Shown one piece after another: positions 45,199 through 54,129 of a stretch of DNA of 64,000 nucleotides. The DNA lies in contig CAVWUA010000006.1 in NCBI GenBank assembly GCA_963758025.1, forward strand, positions 1,302,001-1,366,000. The letters are read 5' to 3'. The translations under genes and the position numbers were made by a program. How positions within the stretch are numbered: position 1 is the first letter of the stretch; each line of letters opens with the position of its first letter. Origin of the DNA: CAVWUA01 sp963758025 (GTDB taxonomy: Bacteria; Planctomycetota; Planctomycetia; Isosphaerales; Isosphaeraceae). A model generated the notes under the pieces. The model was not told where the DNA came from and searched no databases. It was given only the letters and a program-made list of their open reading frames with translations.

Positions 45199-46104
45199 GA
45201 GTCTGTCCCATAAGGGGCGTCAGGCGGCCTCCGGCCTGGGATAACGGAACTCGGGGTCCTCGCCCGAGGGCTCCAGGCGGTGGAGCATCAACTGGATCAT
45301 CGCCAGCTTGAGGAACGACTCCGATGACAGGACGGTCTTCTCCCGGTCCTGGCTCAGCCGCCGGCACCGACCCAGCCACGCGAACGTCCGCTCGACCGTC
45401 CATCGGATTGGCAGCCGCACCCAACCCCGCTGGCCCTTGGGCCGCCGGATGATCTCCAGGTCCCAGCCGGCGTTTGTCTCGACCCACTCGTAGAGAGCAA
45501 AGTTGTGGTACTTGTTGTCGGCGTACATCCGCCTCACCTTGCCCATCGGCTGGCCCGCCAGCCGGGCGAACAGTTCCGGAGCCGCCGCCGCATCGTCGAC
45601 CGAGGCGGCGGTGACCAGCACGGCCAGCAGCAACCCCATGCTGTCCACAACGATATGGCGTTTCCGCCCGTCGACGTTCTTGGCGTTGTCGCGGCCCCGC
45701 TGCTCGCCGCCGGAGGTCGTATCGACCGACTGGCTGTCGACGCTGGCGGTGGTGCGGGGATGGTACGGCTTCTCCTTCGCCCGGACCTTGCGGCGGAGCA
45801 GGTCATGGATCGTGTCGAGGGTGCCGTCGGACCGCCACTGGTCGTAGTAGCGCCAGACGGTGCTCTTGGGGGGCAAGTCGCCGGGGAGGTACCGCCACTG
45901 GCATCCGGTCCGGAGGATATAGAAGACGGCGTCGAGGACGTCGCGCATGTCGGTCTTGCGGGGCCGCCCGCCGCCTGGCTCGGGCGGGAGGTGCGGCTCG
46001 ATCAAGGTCCACTGGGCATCGGTGACGTCGCTGGGGTAGTGGTGCGTTCTCATACCACTTCTACGATGCTCAACCCCCGGATGTTCCCCTTCTGGGACAG
46101 ACTC
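45199..46104. mobile_element. IS5-family insertion sequence, copy 2
   Basis: A 906-bp element in the opposite orientation to copy 1, ends GAGTCTGTCCCATAAGGGG and GAGTCTGTCCCAGAAGGGG facing inwards. It is flanked by TAA at 45196-45198 and 46105-46107, again a TNA duplication. It sits between the IS1595 and IS3 remnants, so it landed in an already mobile-rich stretch. Confidence 0.95.
45220..46053 (-). CDS. IS5-family transposase, copy 2
   Basis: Intact 277-residue DDE transposase, nearly identical to the one at 32846-33679. Visible differences include AGWDLEIIRRP instead of AGWGLEIIRRP, PSGEDPEF instead of PSGVDPEF, and PEAA instead of PAAA at the end. Confidence 0.95.
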   Translation of the reverse strand: MRTHHYPSDVTDAQWTLIEPHLPPEPGGGRPRKTDMRDVLDAVFYILRTGCQWRYLPGDLPPKSTVWRYYDQWRSDGTLDTIHDLLRRKVRAKEKPYHPRTTASVDSQSVDTTSGGEQRGRDNAKNVDGRKRHIVVDSMGLLLAVLVTAASVDDAAAAPELFARLAGQPMGKVRRMYADNKYHNFALYEWVETNAGWDLEIIRRPKGQRGWVRLPIRWTVERTFAWLGRCRRLSQDREKTVLSSESFLKLAMIQLMLHRLEPSGEDPEFRYPRPEAA

Positions 46105-46107
46105 TAA

Positions 46108-46612
46108 AGACACGACGAACGTTCACCCGCGAGTTCAAGGCCCAGGCCGTCAAGCTCGTCATCGAGCAGGGCAAGAGCCTCGCCGAGGTTGCCTGCGAGC
46201 CGGACCTCGGCGAGAGCATGCTCCGGACCCGGAAGCAGGCCCTGGTCAGGGACGGCAACCATCCTTCCCCGGCAAGGGGAACCCGCCCGCGCTGCAGGAG
46301 GAACTGCGTCGCCTCCGGGCCGAGAACAAGAGGCGCACCATGGTTCGCGACATCCTGAAGAAAGCGACGGCCATCTTCGCCAGGGGGTCGTCAGGAGGTA
46401 CGCCTTCGTCGAGCGCCACCGGGGACGATGGCCGGTCCGGCTGATGTGCCGGGTCCGCGCGTCTCCGCCAGCGGCTACTACGACTGGCGGGGAAGGCCAC
46501 CGAGCCGCAGGGCGGCCAGCCACGACGCCCTGGTCGTCACAATCCAAGCCAACCACGACGAGGTCAAGTCCCGCTACGGCAGCCCGAGGATTCACGGCGA
46601 GTTAGAGCCTGT
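46108..46612 (+). pseudogene. IS3-family transposase remnant (orfA and start of orfB)
   Basis: The orfA part reads RRTFTREFKAQAVKLVIEQG, KSLAEVACEPDLGESMLR, then in another frame ALQEELRRLRAENKRRTM and VRDILKKATAIFARGSS, the HTH_8 and leucine-zipper pattern of IS3 orfA. The orfB start follows: YAFVERHRGRWPVRLMCRV, VSASGYYDWRGRPPSRRAA, VKSRYGSPRIHGEL. It stops abruptly near 46610, where GAGCCTGTTATGAACT may be another element's end. The catalytic domain is lost. Confidence 0.7.
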
Positions 46613-46995
46613 TATGAACTCCAGGCGAACAAGGGAGCGGCCGTGTGGAGCATCAGCAGGCTGGACGCGACGTAGTGCATCCCCGAGACAACTCCGGCAA
46701 CTGTTTTCTCGGTTGCATGATATTGGAGTGAGTAAATGAGGGGAGCTGTCACCTCCCCACAGCTCACCGATCGATGAGCAGGATCGCGACCGAATGCCGG
46801 TCGCTGCCGACCATTCGGCAGAGTTCGTCGGCTGTCTCACGCTTGTCCATGACTGCTTCCTGGCAGTGGTCAAGCAATCCGGGCCCACCTGGTCAAGCAA
46901 TCCGGGCCCACCTGGGTCACCTCAACATAACCAAGGACTGACCGGGCGGACAGTCCTTCTGCGTCGTATCCTCTGAACCCGTGACCAGTCCGGGC

Positions 46996-47762
46996 TCATC
47001 CCGTCTTCCGGCCTTTCTTGGCCTTCATCGACTCCCGGAACCGGTAGCTCTCCCCGTTCATCTCGAAGATGTGGCACCGGTGCGTGATCCGGTCGAGGAG
47101 GGCCGCGGTCATCCGCTCCCCCTGGAACACCTGCGCCCAGTCCGCGAACGGCAGATTGCTCGTGATCAGCACGCTCGACCGCTCGTAACGGTCTGTCAGC
47201 AGCCGGAACAAGAGTTCCACGCCGTTGCGGCTGAACGACACGTAGCCCAGTTCGTCGCAGATTAAAAGCTCCGCCCGGTCGATCTGGCCCAGGAACCGAT
47301 CGAGCGTGTACTGCTTCTGCTCCTTCTCCAGCCGGCTGACCAGGGCCGGCGCCGTGAAGAACCGCACCCGCAGACCGCGGCGACAGGCCGCCAGGCCCAA
47401 CGCGGTGGCCAGGTGCGTCTTCCCCGTCCCGGTGGAGCCGATGAAGCAGCAATTGAACTTCTGATCAACCCACTCGCAGAGCGCAGCTCCAGGAGCTTCG
47501 GCTTGGACAGCGTAGGCATCATCGAGAAATCATACGTGTCGAAGTCCTTGGCCACCGGGAACGCCGCGTCCTTGATCCGCTTGTCCAGCGCGTTGGTGGC
47601 CCGGGCCGCCAGCTCCGCCTCGGCCAATTGAAGGAGGAATTGCTCATAGTTTTGGTTCGAGGCCGCTGCCGCGCGCGACAGCCGCTCCAGCTCCCGGGCC
47701 ATCGCCGGCAGCCGGAGCTGCTTCAGGTGCGCCTTCAGCAGATCGGTCACGGGATCACTCAT
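46996..47762 (-). CDS. istB: IstB AAA+ helper ATPase of IS21, one frame break
   Basis: IstB is the AAA+ regulator that assembles with IstA for target capture. It starts MSDPVTDLLKAHLKQLRLPA with the helical lid PAMARELERLSRAAAASNQN. Before the Walker A region a frame break occurs near 47480; beyond it read GLRVRFFTAPALVSRLEKEQ, Walker B AELLICDELGYVSF, and NLPFADWAQVFQGERMTAAL. The start overlaps the istA stop by 8 bp, the usual coupled arrangement. Confidence 0.92.
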
Positions 47763-49389
47763 GTCGATCGCTCCTTTCCAAAGACTCCGGGGATGAAGAC
47801 CGGGGGCCGACGCGACGCCCGGGCATGAGCCGATCACACCGTCTCATGTTTCGATCCTTTGCTCGGTCGATGCCTCCCCGTCGAGCAGTCGATTGAATCG
47901 CGACAGGTCCGGGGCGGGGCGGGACCGAGACCAGTGGCAGACTCGTATTTCCATGCGAGTGATCGATAGGGCATGATCGCCCCGCTTCGGCCGCCGCCAG
48001 GGCCCGTGTCCGCTGGATGATCGCCTCGGCCGAGACGGCATGCCCCGCGCGGCAGGCCGCGATCGCCCGCTCGATCCGCGGCTGCGGGTGCTCGCCGAGC
48101 AGTTGCAGGACCCGGATGAACTGCCGCGTCCCACCCGGCGTGCCGTACTTCGCCTCCAGCTCGCGGCGCAAGCCAGCCAGGGCCACCGTGGGCCGCCAGT
48201 CGCGGTACACCGGCGCGTGGTCCAGGGCCGCCGGGCGACGTTCCAGCGTGGCCAGGAAATGCACCGCATCGAGGACTTGCTGGGAGTGGCCGTAGCACCG
48301 CGGGTGCTCGGCCACGACCTGGCCGCCAGCCACCACCACGACCCGATCGACATAGCCTTTGATGGTCACGGACCGGAACGCCCAGGGCCGGGGCACGCTG
48401 TAACGGTTGGTGTCGAACGCCACCGTCTGGTACTTGTCGGCGACGGCCTGCCGCTCGATGCAGGGGTCGAACGCACGCTGGGGCAACCGCGCTGCGGCGG
48501 CGACCTCCTCGGCGAAGCGATCGCCGATGAGGAACGCGCCGGAGGCCGAGCGGACGGTCCTGCGGCGCTGGTCGAGGCATCGAGTCCTCATGTGTTTGTT
48601 CAACTCGGTGAGGTCGGCGACGCGGGGCACGGGGGTGGCGAACCGGCGCTGCACGGCCCGCACGCCGCTCTCGACGTCGGGCTTCTCGTGGGCCTGCGCC
48701 GGCAGGCAGAACTTGGCCTCGAAGGTGTAGTGGCTGGCCAGCGCGGCGTAGCGCGGATGGAGGTGCCGTTGCCGGCCGCTGAGGATCAACGTAGCCACAG
48801 TTTTTGGATTGTCCCACCAAACCTCTCGAGGCACGGCGGCGAAGAACTCCAGGGCATGGACCATGCCGTGGAGGATCGCCTCGGTGCGCTCGGTGGGCAG
48901 CGCGATGACGAAGGGGGCGTTGGAGTAGGCCCAGACGGTCACCAGGAAAGGGACGAGGCGTCGGCCGTCGGGGAAGTCGACGTGGATGTGTCCGAAGTCG
49001 GCCTCGAGGCGATGGCCCGGTGGGTGGGCCAGTGGGATGAATGTGGGTCGTGAGGCTTGCCGGTGGGCGGCGACGTAGCGTCGGACCGTGGGGTAGGAGC
49101 CGGGATAGCCGTGCTCGTCCTGGAGCCGCCGGAAGAGCTGGGCGGCGGTGTGCCGTTGCTTGGGGGGTGCGTCGCGATCGTCGCGGAGGACCTGGTCAAT
49201 GATCGCGGTGAAGGGTTCGAGCACGGGGGCCGGGGGCGGCTTGGTGCGGGTATAGGGCCTGGGCTCGGGGGTGGCCAGTGCCTCGCGGACCTTGCGGCGC
49301 GAGACGTGGAAGGCGCGGGCGATCTGCCGGATGGTCATGCCATCGCGGTGCGCCGTGCGATATTTGGCGTAGTCGTCCACCGTACGCAT
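47755..49389 (-). CDS. istA: IstA transposase of IS21
   Basis: An intact 544-residue DDE transposase. N-terminal helix-turn-helix MTIRQIARAFHVSRRKVREA. Catalytic residues: RLEADFGHIHVDFPDGR (first Asp), REVWWDNPKTVATL (second Asp) and EKPDVESGVRAVQRRF (Glu). A C-terminal beta-barrel region follows, with YSVPRPWAFRSVTIKGYVDR. No frame break, unlike istB. Confidence 0.95.
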   Translation of the reverse strand: MRTVDDYAKYRTAHRDGMTIRQIARAFHVSRRKVREALATPEPRPYTRTKPPPAPVLEPFTAIIDQVLRDDRDAPPKQRHTAAQLFRRLQDEHGYPGSYPTVRRYVAAHRQASRPTFIPLAHPPGHRLEADFGHIHVDFPDGRRLVPFLVTVWAYSNAPFVIALPTERTEAILHGMVHALEFFAAVPREVWWDNPKTVATLILSGRQRHLHPRYAALASHYTFEAKFCLPAQAHEKPDVESGVRAVQRRFATPVPRVADLTELNKHMRTRCLDQRRRTVRSASGAFLIGDRFAEEVAAAARLPQRAFDPCIERQAVADKYQTVAFDTNRYSVPRPWAFRSVTIKGYVDRVVVVAGGQVVAEHPRCYGHSQQVLDAVHFLATLERRPAALDHAPVYRDWRPTVALAGLRRELEAKYGTPGGTRQFIRVLQLLGEHPQPRIERAIAACRAGHAVSAEAIIQRTRALAAAEAGRSCPIDHSHGNTSLPLVSVPPRPGPVAIQSTARRGGIDRAKDRNMRRCDRLMPGRRVGPRSSSPESLERSDRHE

Positions 49390-49733
49390 GTCCTGACCTC
49401 CGTGAGGGCGGAAGATCCCGAAGGGACTCCAGCCTACGGAGGAGGGGGTTACGGTGGGTCCAGATTACTTGACCATCGGGGCCTCAGGTGGGCCCGGATT
49501 GCTTGACCACTGCCAGCTTCCTTGCTCACCGGCTTGCCGGTCGCGTTCTCGACGATCAGAAACTTCGTTTCGAAGAGCTGGTCGAAGGTCCCGTTGAGTC
49601 GCGGAAGCAGTTCCTTGCACAGGTCCTCGACGTAGTTGTGATCGAGGACATTGAAGATATCCTGGACACTCTCGACGAATAAGTCATTTTCAAATAGATC
49701 GAACATATCATTTGGAGAAATAACAAATAAAAA

Positions 49734-50411
49734 TCACCGTGCCGCCTCGAACACCATGCAGGTGTCGTGCAGGCCGGGGATGAAGCTGGTGCTGTAGGTT
49801 TTCTTCGATGACGAGTTCCCATGCTGGAATCGGATGATGTCCGTGCACGCGGGCCAGAGCCCTTCCCGCAAAGCAGCCTCTTTCGTCAGTTGGACGCACG
49901 GGACCATCTTTCCCAGCTTCGGGTCGTAATAGTCGCCCATCAGGACGGCGATCCGTCCGTGCTCGGTCAGGACCGTCTTGCAATTGCGGATCACCCGCCG
50001 CAGCCGCCGGTAGAACTCGATCATGTCCGGTGCGTTCGAGAGGTCACGGGGATCGTCGGTGTATTGTTTCATCCGCCAGTACGGAGGATGAATCCAGACG
50101 AAATCGTAGCGGCCTTTCATCTCGGCGTAACAGACCGGGTCCGAGGCGTCGTGTCGGCTGCGGATGTCGAAGGAGCAGCAGGGGATTCGCAGCTCTTCAC
50201 AGACGTCGCGGCAGGTTCCCGATCCGGTCATGGGATCGAGCACGCTCTTCGGCCGGAAGAACATCAGCAGGTCGCGGATGATGTGGCCGGAGCAATTCCC
50301 CGGATACCGGGCGTCGCCCCAGCGTCCCCGGAGCGGCGTCGAATGGATGGATGTCAGGTGCGGGACCGGAGAGGCCGTCTGCGGTGCCGCTGGCAAGACA
50401 ACGGATTGCAT
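49734..50411 (-). CDS. DNA N4/N6 methyltransferase of accessory type
   Basis: A 225-residue SAM-dependent DNA methylase. SAM motif SVLDPMTGSGTCRDVCEEL near residue 52, catalytic motif YDFVWIHPPYWRMKQY near 100, then the HGRIAVLMGDYYD strand and the CMVFEAAR end. Such short enzymes with an (S/H)PPYW motif are common in phage-like and mobile DNA. It lies in a minus-strand group with a 78-aa conserved protein and a Cys-rich protein upstream and the IS21-interrupted ORF downstream. An in-frame start at 50504 is possible but would overlap the upstream gene; 50411 is preferred. A hairpin lies 32 nt upstream. Confidence 0.8.
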   Translation of the reverse strand: MQSVVLPAAPQTASPVPHLTSIHSTPLRGRWGDARYPGNCSGHIIRDLLMFFRPKSVLDPMTGSGTCRDVCEELRIPCCSFDIRSRHDASDPVCYAEMKGRYDFVWIHPPYWRMKQYTDDPRDLSNAPDMIEFYRRLRRVIRNCKTVLTEHGRIAVLMGDYYDPKLGKMVPCVQLTKEAALREGLWPACTDIIRFQHGNSSSKKTYSTSFIPGLHDTCMVFEAAR

Positions 50412-50443
50412 GATAGATTGGATGAAGTGGATAAAAGGTCGGG

Positions 50444-50464
50444 CGGTTCCTGTCGCGGGAGCCG
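50444..50464 (-). promoter_or_regulatory. repeated intergenic hairpin, copy A
   Basis: CGGTTCCTGTCGCGGGAGCC, plus one G, forms a hairpin from CGGTTCC and GGGAGCCG. It ends 32 nt before the methyltransferase start and 11 nt after the stop of the upstream gene. A near-identical copy lies in front of the 78-aa gene (50743-50763). Confidence 0.5.
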
Positions 50465-50475
50465 CCCGGGTTTCG

Positions 50476-50712
50476 CTAGTGGTGCTGGATGTACTCCTGC
50501 GCATCGGTGCAGAGGCGGCCGACGCATTCCAGATCCTGCAGGTCGAAGAAGTGGTCGCGCCGCCACTCGCCGTTGCCGGCCTTGTACGACCGACTGAGCG
50601 AGATGGTGTGCCGGACGCCGTTTTCCTGCTCGTGACGCCAGATGGAGGCGTCCACGCGGCCCATGCTCTTGGACCAGGCCGGGCGATTGGGTTTCTCGTC
50701 GTGGGTGGTCAT
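50476..50712 (-). CDS. small conserved protein of accessory regions
   Basis: A 78-residue protein: SKSMGRVDASIWRHEQENGV, RHTISLSRSYKAGNGEWRRD, HFFDLQDLECVGRLCTDAQ. The pattern (AsIW..ngg..ytvsl.RsYk..gew..s..f...dL..v..l...a) is shared by many short uncharacterised bacterial proteins, often on plasmids and integrated elements. Function unknown. Upstream of the methyltransferase in the same operon-like group. Confidence 0.65.
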   Translation of the reverse strand: MTTHDEKPNRPAWSKSMGRVDASIWRHEQENGVRHTISLSRSYKAGNGEWRRDHFFDLQDLECVGRLCTDAQEYIQHH

Positions 50713-50742
50713 CGGAAGGATTGGGAAGGGATGAAGGCCGGA

Positions 50743-50763
50743 CAGTTCCTGTCGCGGGAGCCG
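50743..50763 (-). promoter_or_regulatory. repeated intergenic hairpin, copy B
   Basis: CAGTTCCTGTCGCGGGAGCC, plus one G, differs from copy A at one base. It ends 30 nt before the start of the 78-aa gene. Downstream of both copies the minus strand also shares CTTCATCC and CCAATC before the start codon. Confidence 0.5.
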
Positions 50764-50832
50764 TCTTGCCTCGTGCTCGACGGTCGCCCGATTCCCGTGG
50801 CAGGTTGCGATGGTGTGAAGGATCGGCCCGCT

Positions 50833-50994
50833 CTATTTCCCCCGGCACTCCCAGCACGTCGGGTATCGCTTCTGGTGCCATTCGGTGCGGCAGGCCCGGC
50901 ACCTCACCCACCCGGCACAATCCCGGCAGCAGGGGTAATCGACGTGGTGGGTGTTCCGGCAGCATCGGTCGCAAACCTTGGTGTCGTAGATCAT
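50833..50994 (-). CDS. 53-aa Cys-rich zinc-ribbon-like protein
   Basis: Ten cysteines in 53 residues with four CxxC pairs: KVCDRCCR, YPCCRDCAGW, VRCRACRTEW and YPTCWECRGK. The spacing suggests two zinc sites. No family is named with confidence. It is first in the minus-strand accessory group. A 7-bp hairpin (GCGTCCC/GGGACGC, 51013-51031) lies 18 nt upstream. Confidence 0.5.
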   Translation of the reverse strand: MIYDTKVCDRCCRNTHHVDYPCCRDCAGWVRCRACRTEWHQKRYPTCWECRGK

Positions 50995-51031
50995 GGCGGA
51001 GCGGGGGAAGCGGCGTCCCGGGAGGGGACGC

Positions 51032-51475
51032 GGGCTGGATCGCATGGCGAGCGGAGCCGGGCAACGGTCGGTTTCGGCGTCGTGCCCAGCCGATAGGCGC
51101 CCGGCACGCCCCGAAACCGCTACCGTTGCGTGGCGAGCACGACGTGCGAGGGTTGGGCGTCCCCTCCCAGGGCGACGCGACGCCGCGTCCGCTGATCGAA
51201 GACACAGCGGTTGCGACGATGCCGGAACGCCCGGCATGTCAGTTCCGCTACGGCCCCTGTGCCGTTTCTTCCGGTGCCGGGCCGGTCGCAGGGGATGGCG
51301 GCGGCCGTCGACGGTATGAACGCGGTGCGGGAATTCCTGGACATTGTGAGAACGGTGGACGGAGGGCACAGGCAAGGGCACAGGAATCGGTGAAAATGGG
51401 CACAGATCGATAGGAATCATGAGAAATGAGGACGACGTAAATCCCTTTGTGGACTGGGGATTTGCGGTAGAAATG
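51032..51475. other. leader region of the accessory group, no supported gene
   Basis: A minus-strand frame from 51344 encodes 74 residues (SRNSRTAFIPSTAAAIPCDR) but has no ribosome site and no recognised family. The stretch probably holds the promoter of the minus-strand accessory genes. Confidence 0.3.
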
Positions 51476-51508
51476 AAAAAAGCCCGGCTCCCCCCGAGGG
51501 AGCCGGGC
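51476..51508 (-). terminator. intrinsic terminator, minus strand
   Basis: Perfect 11-bp stem GCCCGGCTCCC (51482-51492) and GGGAGCCGGGC (51498-51508) with a 5-nt loop. On the minus strand it is followed by TTTTTT. No gene is seen upstream of it on that strand within 400 bp, so it may attenuate a leader transcript of the accessory group or end a small RNA. Confidence 0.75.
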
Positions 51509-51920
51509 ACAGCCAGGGAGAACGACGCTTGCTCTTGACTTCCGGGCCAACTCCGAGACACGTCTGTTATCGTGCTCGTGCGGCCCCGATAGGGGATAAA
51601 GCAGGTCGTGGACCAAACGCACGCGGACCATCCGTTTCACACGCTTAGGTTGCAGTATCTCATTTCCAGAACATGACTTCCGAAATAGACGGTTTTTTTA
51701 CGTCGCTCCCGCGAATGGGTCAGGATCCGAGGAAATGCCTTGAATTCAGACAGGACCTGATGATTCCTTGGGCATCATTCGGGTGCATGAGAGGTGAAAA
51801 GGGAATCGTGTCGCGTTGGACCGCGGAATTCCGGTAAGATGACGGCGCGCGTCTGGTGGAAGAGAGAGATTCTCTTGCCGGGTCACGGATCGGAGTGTCT
51901 CAGAGGATGGGGGCGGTTGG
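51509..51920. other. stretch without a gene
   Basis: 412 bp between the minus-strand terminator and the rightward hydrolase gene. It includes some AT-rich sequence (51650-51720). No open frame with coding character or RNA gene is seen. Confidence 0.4.
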
Positions 51921-53593
51921 ATGAAGGTCTTCGTACTGGGGCTGGATGGGGCGACGTGGGACATTCTGCGTCCGCTGGCCGAGGCCGGGCGACTGCCTAG
52001 CCTGGCCAGGCTGATGCGGCAGGGGGTTTCCGGCACGCTCAGGTCGGTCTTTCCGCCGCTGAGCCCGGTGGCCTGGACCGGGGTCATGACGGGGAAGAAC
52101 TCGGGCAAGCACGGGGTCTTCGAGTTCCTGGAGTACGAGCACAACCCCCTGGGCGGCCGGGTCAACTCGTCGAGGGCGATCAAGGCGGACCTGGTCTGGG
52201 AGATCGCCGGGCGGCACGGCAAGACGACGCGTCGCCGGCGGCGTGCCGATGAGCTACCCGCCTCGCAAGGCGCCGGGGTTTTACCTGGGCGACTTCCTCA
52301 GCCCGGCCGAACGCCCCCGACTTCGCCAGCGATCCGGCCATCTTCGCCGAGCTGGAGCAGGCTTTGGCGGAACCGTACCGCCCTTGGTCCACGGCGGTGC
52401 ACGACGGCGGCCATGAGGCGGAGGTGTTGACCGAGCTGACGGACTTTCTCGACCATCACCTGCGGGCCGTCCGGTTCCTGATGGACCGTTGCCCGTGGGA
52501 CCTGTTCATGTTCGACCTGATGGCGACGGACCGCATCCAGCACGAGCTTTGGCACGCCTGGGAGCCGTCGCACCGGGTGGCGAAGGGCCGGGACCTGTCG
52601 GCGGTCCGCGAGGGGTTCATCGGCTTCTGGGAGAGGATCGACGAGGGGATCGGCCAGATCGAGGACGCCCTGCCGCCGGACACCGCCTTGATCCTGATGA
52701 GCGACCACGGGTTCGGGCCGATCGAGTGGTACGTCAACTTCAACGTCTGGCTGCTGGAGCGCGGGTTCATCGCCCTGGAGGATTCGTTTTACGTCCGGCA
52801 GAAGCACTGGTTCTACAGGCGCGGGGTGACGCCCGAGTGGTTCTACCGCCAGATGGCCCGCTTCGGGTTGGCCAGCCAGCGGGTCGGGCGGTTCCGGGGC
52901 GAGCAGATGAGCCGGATCGACCGGCTGGCCGATTCGGCGTTCCTGTCGAAGCGGCACATCGACTGGTCGCGGACACGGGCCTATGCGCAGGGGAACTTCG
53001 GCCAGATCTTCATCAACCAGAAGGGACGACAGCCGCAAGGGTGCGTCGAGCCGGAGGACGTCCGGCCGTTGATGGACGACCTGAAGGCCCAGTTGCGAGA
53101 GATCCCGCATCCCGAGACGGGCGAGCCTCTGGTCGAGCACGTCTACGAGCGCGACGAGCTGTACCAGGGGCCGCACGCCCACCTGGCGCCCGACCTGACG
53201 GTGGTGCTGGGGGACTGGCGCTACCGGACGATCGGCCTGTACGACTTCACGACGCACAAGACGATCTCGCCGGCCTTCGGCCCGACGGGCGACCACCGCC
53301 TGGACGGCGTCCTGGTCGCCGGCGGCCCGGCGTTCCGGGCGGGGGCCAAGGCCGAGGGGGCGACCTTGCTGGACATCGCGCCGACGGTCCTGCACCTTCT
53401 GGGCGTGCCGGTCCCCGCCGACATGGACGGCCGGGTCCTGAGCGAGATCATCGACCCGGCCGTCGTCCCGCCGCCGGAGGCCGGCGACGCGGTGGCCGCC
53501 GAGTCGTCGTCGAACGGCAGCGACGAACCGGCCTATACCGCCGAGGAAGAGGCCGTGATCCAGCAGCGGCTCGCGGATCTCGGCTACCTCTGA
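51921..53593 (+). CDS. alkaline-phosphatase superfamily hydrolase (type I phosphodiesterase-like), two frame breaks
   Basis: It opens KVFVLGLDGATWDILRPLAE with the metal-binding Asp, then RSVFPPLSPVAWTGVMTGKN with the nucleophile region and GKHGVFEFLEY. Frame changes near 52215 and 52311 surround VPMSYPPRKAPGFYLGDFLS. Later motifs are MFDLMATDRIQHELWHAW, ALILMSDHGFGPIEWYVNF and FGPTGDHRLDGVLVAGG, then LLDIAPTVLHLLGVPVPADM. These are standard for predicted AlkP phosphohydrolases/phosphomutases of about 550 residues. The substrate is unknown. A GGATGGGGG-rich stretch precedes the ATG. Confidence 0.85.
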
Positions 53594-53646
53594 TCTGATT
53601 CACGTTTCCGTGAATGCTTTTTCCTTGTTTCAGGAGACCTCTCCCG

Positions 53647-54111
53647 ATGACACGTATCCTGCTCGCCAGTCTGGTCCTTCTCCTTCCCGCCGTCGTCCGC
53701 GCCCAGGGCGAGGACGCGCAAGCCCTGGCCCAGGAGATCCTGGACAAGGGGGCCAAACAGTTCGACAAGAAGGACGCGGCGGCGATGGCCGCCACGTACA
53801 CCGAGGATGCCCAGGTCTTCTGGGTCGCCAAGGATCAGAACACGGGTGAATACAAGACCGAAATGAGAGAAGGTCGCTCCGAGATCGAAGCGTTGTACCG
53901 GGACCTCTTCAAGGATTCCAACGAGACGACCACCTCGCGCAACACCGTCGAATACGCCCGGCGGCTCGCTCCGGATCTCCTGGTCATCCACGGCCACTTC
54001 CAGCCGAAGATTAGCGAAACTGGCACGTACTCCTTCGTCCAGGTTCGGCGCAAGGAAGGGGACCAGTGGAAGATCATGAGCCTGCGGTTGTTCATCGTGT
54101 CGGCTCAGTGA
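53647..54111 (+). CDS. exported SnoaL/NTF2-like (DUF4440-type) protein
   Basis: A 154-residue protein. Signal peptide TRILLASLVLLLPAVVRAQ. The mature part has the NTF2-like layout: FDKKDAAAMAATYTEDAQVF, GRSEIEALYRDLFKDSNE and a C-terminal strand pair (TYSFVQVRRKEGDQWKIMSL). CAGGAG lies upstream of the ATG at 53647. Possibly co-transcribed with the hydrolase 54 bp upstream. Ligand unknown. Confidence 0.75.
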   Translation: MTRILLASLVLLLPAVVRAQGEDAQALAQEILDKGAKQFDKKDAAAMAATYTEDAQVFWVAKDQNTGEYKTEMREGRSEIEALYRDLFKDSNETTTSRNTVEYARRLAPDLLVIHGHFQPKISETGTYSFVQVRRKEGDQWKIMSLRLFIVSAQ

Positions 54112-54129
54112 TCGTGGGCAAGTGACTCG

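Larger units (their letters stand above)
46860..49516. mobile_element. IS21-family insertion sequence, complete
   Basis: A 2657-bp element. The ends share CTGGCAGTGGTCAAGCAATC and on to CGGGCCCACCTG. As in other IS21 members the terminal motif is repeated internally: TGGTCAAGCAATCCGGGCCC occurs twice at the left end (46867, 46890), and a diverged second copy is at the right (TGGTCAAGTAATCTGGACCC, ending near 49475). The 4-bp duplication CTTC is at 46856-46859 and 49517-49520. It carries istA and istB on the minus strand. Confidence 0.95.
46764..49706 (-). pseudogene. 93-aa ORF of unknown family, interrupted by IS21
   Basis: The 5' part (49706-49521) encodes MFDLFENDLFVESVQDIFNV, LDHNYVEDLCKELLPRLNGT, FDQLFETKFLIVENATGKPV and SKE. 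The 3' part (46859-46764) encodes AVMDKRETADELCRMVGSDR and HSVAILLIDR before TGA. Removing the IS21 element and one CTTC copy restores a continuous frame. It begins 27 bp after the methyltransferase stop and looks like the last gene of that operon. No domain is recognised. Confidence 0.6.

Noticed and set aside
51120..51344. 74-residue Arg-rich minus-strand frame
   Set aside because: Lacks a ribosome site and recognisable features, although it lies in the accessory operon leader.
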